A DNA stretch of 64,000 bases. Origin: Sisyra terminalis. Taxonomy: Eukaryota; Arthropoda; Insecta; Neuroptera; Sisyridae. Both the position numbers and the translations under genes were made by a program. This document shows positions 59,633 through 64,000 of this stretch, piece after piece. The notes under the pieces were generated by a model that worked only from the letters and a program-made list of their open reading frames with translations, did not search any database and had not been told where the DNA came from. Where the stretch lies: positions 64,862,630-64,926,629 of the forward strand of contig OY292274.1 in the NCBI GenBank assembly GCA_958496175.1, read 5' to 3'. How positions within the stretch are numbered: the first letter of the stretch is position 1; the number at the start of each line of letters is the position of its first letter.

Positions 59633-60020
59633 GTATACATTATATAGAATACATTGCGGTCCAATTTATGTAGTATAGTTTAATATAATAATATATAAAA
59701 ATCATACCATAAACATAAATTTGAACAGAAGTTCAAACAAAAATATTTGTGACGTATCGCTCAGATACGTATTTCGATTGCCAAGCAATCTTCCTCAGTG
59801 GTCATCAAGTAGTTTGGATCACTCTTTTTACATGATTCACATGAATCATCACAAAGCAGTTACTGAGTGCTCCAAACTACTTGATGACCACTGACGAAGA
59901 TTGCTTGGCAATCGAAATACGTATCTGGGCAATACGTCACGAATATTTTTGTTTGAACTTCTGTTCAAATTTATGTTTATGGTATGATATCAAAGTCAGC
60001 GAAAAAAAATTACTTTCATT
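59633..60020 (+). mobile_element. Inverted Penelope-like element, family P copy E (decayed)
   Basis: It starts GTATACATTATATAGAATAC and keeps both arms with CTGAGGAAG (left, complement) and CTGACGAAG (right). The outer right arm is deleted, and only part of the tail (CAAAGTCAGCGAAAAAAA) remains. No clear target duplication was found. Confidence 0.7.
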
Positions 60021-60249
60021 AATCTTAAGTTTTCAAATGGAAAATGAGCTTAATCTCTAATGGATAAGTATTTGGAAATCAATTGAAAGTTACTTCAAAA
60101 TTACATGGAAAAAGAATAGTAAGATCCACGTTTATTTGTTGGTATGAAGACTGAAAATACTTGTAAAATGTAAAAACCTTACATATTACAATCTTGTGAA
60201 TCAACAAGTGGTTGGAAACTCCAACAGAAAATATGGAAAGTTTTTTTTT

Positions 60250-60810
60250 CCAACTATTTTTTTTTCCGCTTGAAAATAGAGCTCACGACTAATATTAAAA
60301 TGATTTTAAAAATCTCTTCACTGTGGAAAAGACGAGATGCTTTCATTTTTGATCGATCCCAAGATCGAACCGTTCGTTCTTTTGCATTGTAATAGCCGCA
60401 AATTGTTCCATTTTGTTGCAACAAAAGTGCACGGCAAGTGTTCCGAGTGGATGACAGTTTTTTTTTTGTTTCTTGCACTTCTTGGAGAAATATTTTTGCG
60501 CGAAAAATGGTATCATTGTCGTCGATTGGTGCAAAGAGCCAGCGCACGATTTGCCAGCCACAATTTCCAAGAACGAAGCTCACTTGCATAAATCATTCTC
60601 CACGCGATAATAATAACAATAATAGTAATATAATTAGTGAAAAATGTGGGATTAGTGGACAATTTCAGGCGACGGGAATTTAATTTCAATTGGAAATTTA
60701 ATGTAGTACGCGACGGTATAAACCGTATTGTTGTGTTGGGCGAATTGAAGATGATATGATGCTGGCACGAAAAATGCTGCATCACCAACAAAGACCACGT
60801 CATAGGTATT
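60250..60810. other. GC-richer unique island
   Basis: Five overlapping frames of 75-111 codons lie on both strands (60,254-60,803), which reflects reduced stop density rather than several genes. The text includes GATCGATCCCAAGATCGAAC and CAGCGCACGATTTGCCAG. No recognisable protein. It is a candidate conserved regulatory element. Confidence 0.35.
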
Positions 60811-61202
60811 CCTATTTAAAATATCAGCTATAAGAAGATATAATGTCCATGATGACCTTTGTTTGCCTTCGTCTTTTACATTCTAAGACACTGTATGCCA
60901 CATGAGATTAACCTTTATAACTGCATTTGAAGAGACGAGCAAAGAAAAATTCTTAAACACAAAGCATTCGATTGTTGAAGCAAGATGGGGAACACTCGGT
61001 TCAAGTTCAAATTTCTTTAAATAGTTTTTCTTGTGTTTAAAATCAATATTCGCGTTATCTTTGAAAGTCAATATTTCAATACCAAAAAAAAAAATGGTCA
61101 GAAGAGTACTAAATATTCCGACAAAGGGATTTACCCAGCCAAAATTAGTCATGTGTGAAAAGAATTTAGCGCATTTAGAAAATAAGATAATTCATACCCT
61201 GA

Positions 61203-61250
61203 TCAAAATAAGATTTTTTCGCTGACTTTCAACAGTTATACTGTGTATAC
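61203..61250 (-). mobile_element. Solo tail of family P
   Basis: Only the 44-bp tail and the first GTATAC of a family P element are present (complement orientation). It ends abruptly at the TA where family S copy 2 begins. It is either a very short 5'-truncated insertion or one cut by the family S element. Confidence 0.65.
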
Positions 61251-61252
61251 TA

Positions 61253-62041
61253 GGGTGATTTTCTTTACTTTTTTTTTTGGTCCCATCATGAAATTTTGTT
61301 GGAAATACCAAAAACAAAAATCCCTGAAAGTTTGAGCCCTTAATATTAATTTTAAGTTCTCGACTAAGACATGTAAAGATTTCCCATTGAAAATGCACGG
61401 AAACTCTGATTTTTTATTTTTAAATTTCTATATCTCAGCGGCATTTCATCGGATCGCTTTTACCGAAGATGGTTTTTTCTCAGAATTAAACGCTCTACAA
61501 AAGTGTCCATTGCGACAAAGTCGTAACTCACACCGGTGAAGTAGTACGGGCCACTGAACCTTATTTTTCCATAAAATTCGCGTTTTTTTTGCATTTATCT
61601 CGTAAATAACAAGAGCTACGGAAAAATTATAAATGAAAAACTTGTAGAGAATTTGATTTCCTACAAAAAAGTTCCTGTAGACCAAATCGCGAAGATCAAT
61701 ATTAAATGAGATATTAAGCCTTGAATTTTATGGAAAAATCAGGTTCAGTGGCCCGTACTACCTCACCGGTGTGAGTTACGACTTTGTCGCAATGGGCACT
61801 TTTGTAGAGCGTTTAATTCTGAGAAAAAACCATCTTCGGTAAAAGCGATCCCATGAAATGCCGCAGAGATATAGAAATTTAAAAATCAAAAATCAGAGTT
61901 TCCGTGTATTTTCAATGGGAAATCTTTGCACGTCTTGGTCGAGGACTTAAAATTAATATTAAGGGCTCAAACTTTCAGAGATTTTTTTTTTTTTGGTATT
62001 TCTAACAAAATTTCACGATGGGACCAAAAAAATAATAACCC
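61253..62041. mobile_element. Palindromic TA-flanked element, family S copy 2
   Basis: Ends GGGTGATT... and ...AATAACCC are bordered by TA (61,251; 62,042). The arms mirror each other over about 300 bp. The asymmetric centre is inverted relative to 47,379-48,161. It is non-coding. Confidence 0.8.
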
Positions 62042-62282
62042 TAATATATATGCAAATACTTTTGTTTACAATTTACTTTTAATTTTAAGGATGATGTATC
62101 TTGAATAATCCATTCAAGCAGCGTCTGTAGATCCTGATCTAGGATAGAGATTAATTTACGATATTGTAGTTGGGGAAAAATAGATGGCAGTTCTTAAAAA
62201 AAACCCCGAATATTATTCCTGCTTTCCGATTGTTATAAGACCATATGTCTTATTCTTTTATATTTGTATTTTCTGTATTTGT

Positions 62283-63395
62283 GGAGTAGGTCATCGAGGG
62301 TGTAGAACCCAAATGCTTCTAATTATTTGGCTAGGGCCACTTTTACGATTTGTGTAGAATTTCCGCGACAAAGCGAGGATATATAAATCTAGCGGTAGTA
62401 TCCTTAATTCCTCATGAAGATCGTATATCTTGTATTTGGCTGGATAGTTTCCCAGGATTCTTAGTAATGTATTTTGGACTCTGCATTGTCAGATACTTGG
62501 TTTTGCTTACTGAACTCCAGACTGGACATGCATATTTAAGCACTGGTCTGAACACTGATTTATAAATTATTAATTTATTGCTGGTAGACAACCTTGATTG
62601 TCTATTTAGTAATGGATATAAGATGTTAGGCCGGGCCATTAATTTACTTTTATTTAATTTGATGTCTTCAGCAAAGTTGACTCTGGAATCCAGTTGCATC
62701 CCCAAGTATCCAACTATTTTTGCCCATTTTATATTTTTCCCATTTACTAATTCCTTTTTATGCTTGTTAGATCTTCATCTAGAGAATAGGATAGCTTCAG
62801 TTTTGTTATCATTGGTCTTTATTTTCCATTTTTTAAAAAAAAATCATTATTCTTTTTAAGGCCTTGGTTATTCTGTTGGCCACTGTATCAGCTCTCCAGG
62901 AGGATGTAAAAATTGCTGTATCGTCTGCATATAGGGAAAAGAAAGTTTCGGGTGTCCGCGGGATATCATTTATATATAGAATAAATAGAATAGGTCCCAT
63001 AATGGACCCTTGAGGGACTCCAGTCTTAATTAATCTGTTATTTGACATTTCTTTTTTGATTTGCACACAAAATTGACACTTTTTGAGATAACTCCATATT
63101 ATTATTATTATGTATCTTGGGAATTTCATTTTAATTAGTTTAAATATTAGTCCCTTATGCCATAGAGTATCAAAAGTCTTTTCTATGTAAAGTAGAGCCA
63201 TTTCCGTGTGTTTATTACTATTAAAGGCGTCAGTTATATGGTCACATATTCTATAAAGCTGCATTGTTGTGGAATGCCTGGATCTGAATCCAGACTCTTC
63301 GGGCATTAGTATTTTTTCTTGCCATTGAGTAGAATTTTGATTAAATTGATTTTGGTTTAGTTTATCCACTAAAATTGGTTCGTCTAAAATTGTTA
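62283..63395 (-). pseudogene. Jockey-type LINE reverse transcriptase remnant
   Basis: Minus-strand RT of a Jockey-clade non-LTR retrotransposon, 5'-truncated near 63,395. In order: EESGFRSRHSTTMQLYRI (about 63,300), ALLYIEKTFDTLWHKGL (the first catalytic Asp, normally in LDIEKAFD, is Tyr), GVPQGSIMGPILFILYIND, and FFSLYADDTAIF with the catalytic YADD intact (about 62,940). A frameshift at the T-run near 62,835 and a stop at about 62,785 interrupt it. It resumes YLGMQLDSRVNF and LYPLLNRQSRLS (62,412-62,705), shifts frame again near 62,485 and ends with DLHEELRILPLDLYI. No endonuclease or RNase H is present. The copy is dead. Confidence 0.85.
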
Positions 63396-64000
63396 CAACA
63401 CTGAAATCGAATCGATCAATCGAATTATTGAGGCGTCAGTGAAAAGTTCACGTGGCCTGACCTTAAATTAAGTGTTATCATTTACAAACGTTGGATGTTA
63501 ATGAGAGGTGATTGATCCAAATTTCGATCGAAACTTGTTTCAAATTATAGGTATACATTTCGATTTGGCTTCAAGTAGCTTTTCGAGTTCGACCTACGTA
63601 AAATTCACCGGTCCCAATTCGACTCAATATTATCATTTTAATTGTATTTAGAGAAGTGGCTAAGAGAAAAAATAAATTTAATTCACTTGATATAAAAAAA
63701 AAAAATCTCTCTTTTACTGCATGATAATGACGATGACTGCCGCTTTTTGACCACGTTTTGTAATTGAGATTTTGATTAGAAAAAAATGAACTGAACCGGT
63801 GTGGTTTTATGTAAATAACGCCATAATGCCGGTGAATGTATTCCCGTGTTGGGGTTCGGTTCGAAAAAAATTAATTCCAACTTATTTATTTGGGAAACAA
63901 ACATAGTAAATGTAGTAATGAGTTGAATGATAGATGTGGAGGTGCTTTTCTCACAGTGATTTGGCAGATTATTTATCCGTTTGGATGTAATTTAATTATC
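63396..64000. other. Unassigned stretch
   Basis: No gene or shared repeat was recognised to the window end. Confidence 0.45.

Noticed and set aside
60254..60803. Protein genes in the 60.3-kb island
   Set aside because: The open frames overlap on both strands without a shared domain, which points to composition.
1..64000. tRNA, rRNA or snRNA genes
   Set aside because: No cloverleaf A/B box pairs or conserved rRNA/snRNA blocks were recognised on either strand by eye.

Overview
The window looks like a strongly AT-rich insect nuclear genome segment. Pointers to this are a 53-bp intron with a clean GT/AG pair, a TATA-driven small secreted peptide gene, an EGF-coding mini-exon between long introns, and a typical insect transposon load (Jockey-type and RNase H-bearing LINEs, mariner, hAT, THAP-type, Helitron and Penelope-like pieces). 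A beetle or hemipteran would fit, but the order cannot be fixed from the sequence.

Only two pieces of host protein-coding sequence can be supported. One is a complete two-exon gene on the minus strand (29,142-29,374) for a 59-residue secreted four-cysteine peptide, with a TATA box and a poly(A) signal. The other is a 79-bp internal exon on the plus strand (48,774-48,852) coding for the first four cysteines of an EGF-like domain. Its partner exons are not recognisable here, so much of the window may be intron of that large gene.

Layout. 0-5.3 kb: a 1-kb palindromic TA-flanked element, a THAP-bearing element, a hAT-type MITE and a deleted RNase H LINE. 5.9-7.1 kb: a Penelope-like inverted element split by a Helitron. 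9.5-13 kb: dispersed and tandem repeats, MITEs, and a GC-richer island at 10.3-10.8 kb. 14.5-16.3 kb: MITEs and a Helitron fragment. 17.6-19.8 kb: another inverted element, then a mariner split by a hAT. 21-22.6 kb: a diverged tandem repeat. 24.5-25.9 kb: a MITE beside a second RNase H LINE. 28.3-29.4 kb: MITEs and the peptide gene. 30.4-31.1 kb: a Helitron. 35.3-38.3 kb: a palindrome, a higher-order tandem repeat, a mariner fragment and a GC-richer island. 38.8-40 kb: four transposons nested in one another. 40.8-46.1 kb: MITEs and a hAT carrying a precisely inserted Helitron. 47.1-48.9 kb: a palindromic element, a Tigger-like MITE and the EGF exon. 50.4-53.2 kb: inverted elements. 54.9-57.7 kb: the second 1-kb palindrome and a MITE. 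59-63.4 kb: inverted-element copies, the second 0.8-kb palindrome and a broken Jockey-type LINE.

The most notable structures are the unrecognised peptide gene and a dispersed inverted-repeat retroelement family (5,972; 17,671; 39,176; 50,413; 59,633) with 11-12 bp target-site duplications, a tail of about 44 bp on one side only, and a hammerhead-like CTGANGA...GAAA pattern in each arm. Also notable are several transposon-in-transposon insertions whose empty sites can be read within the window. All family calls were made by eye; no searches were run.
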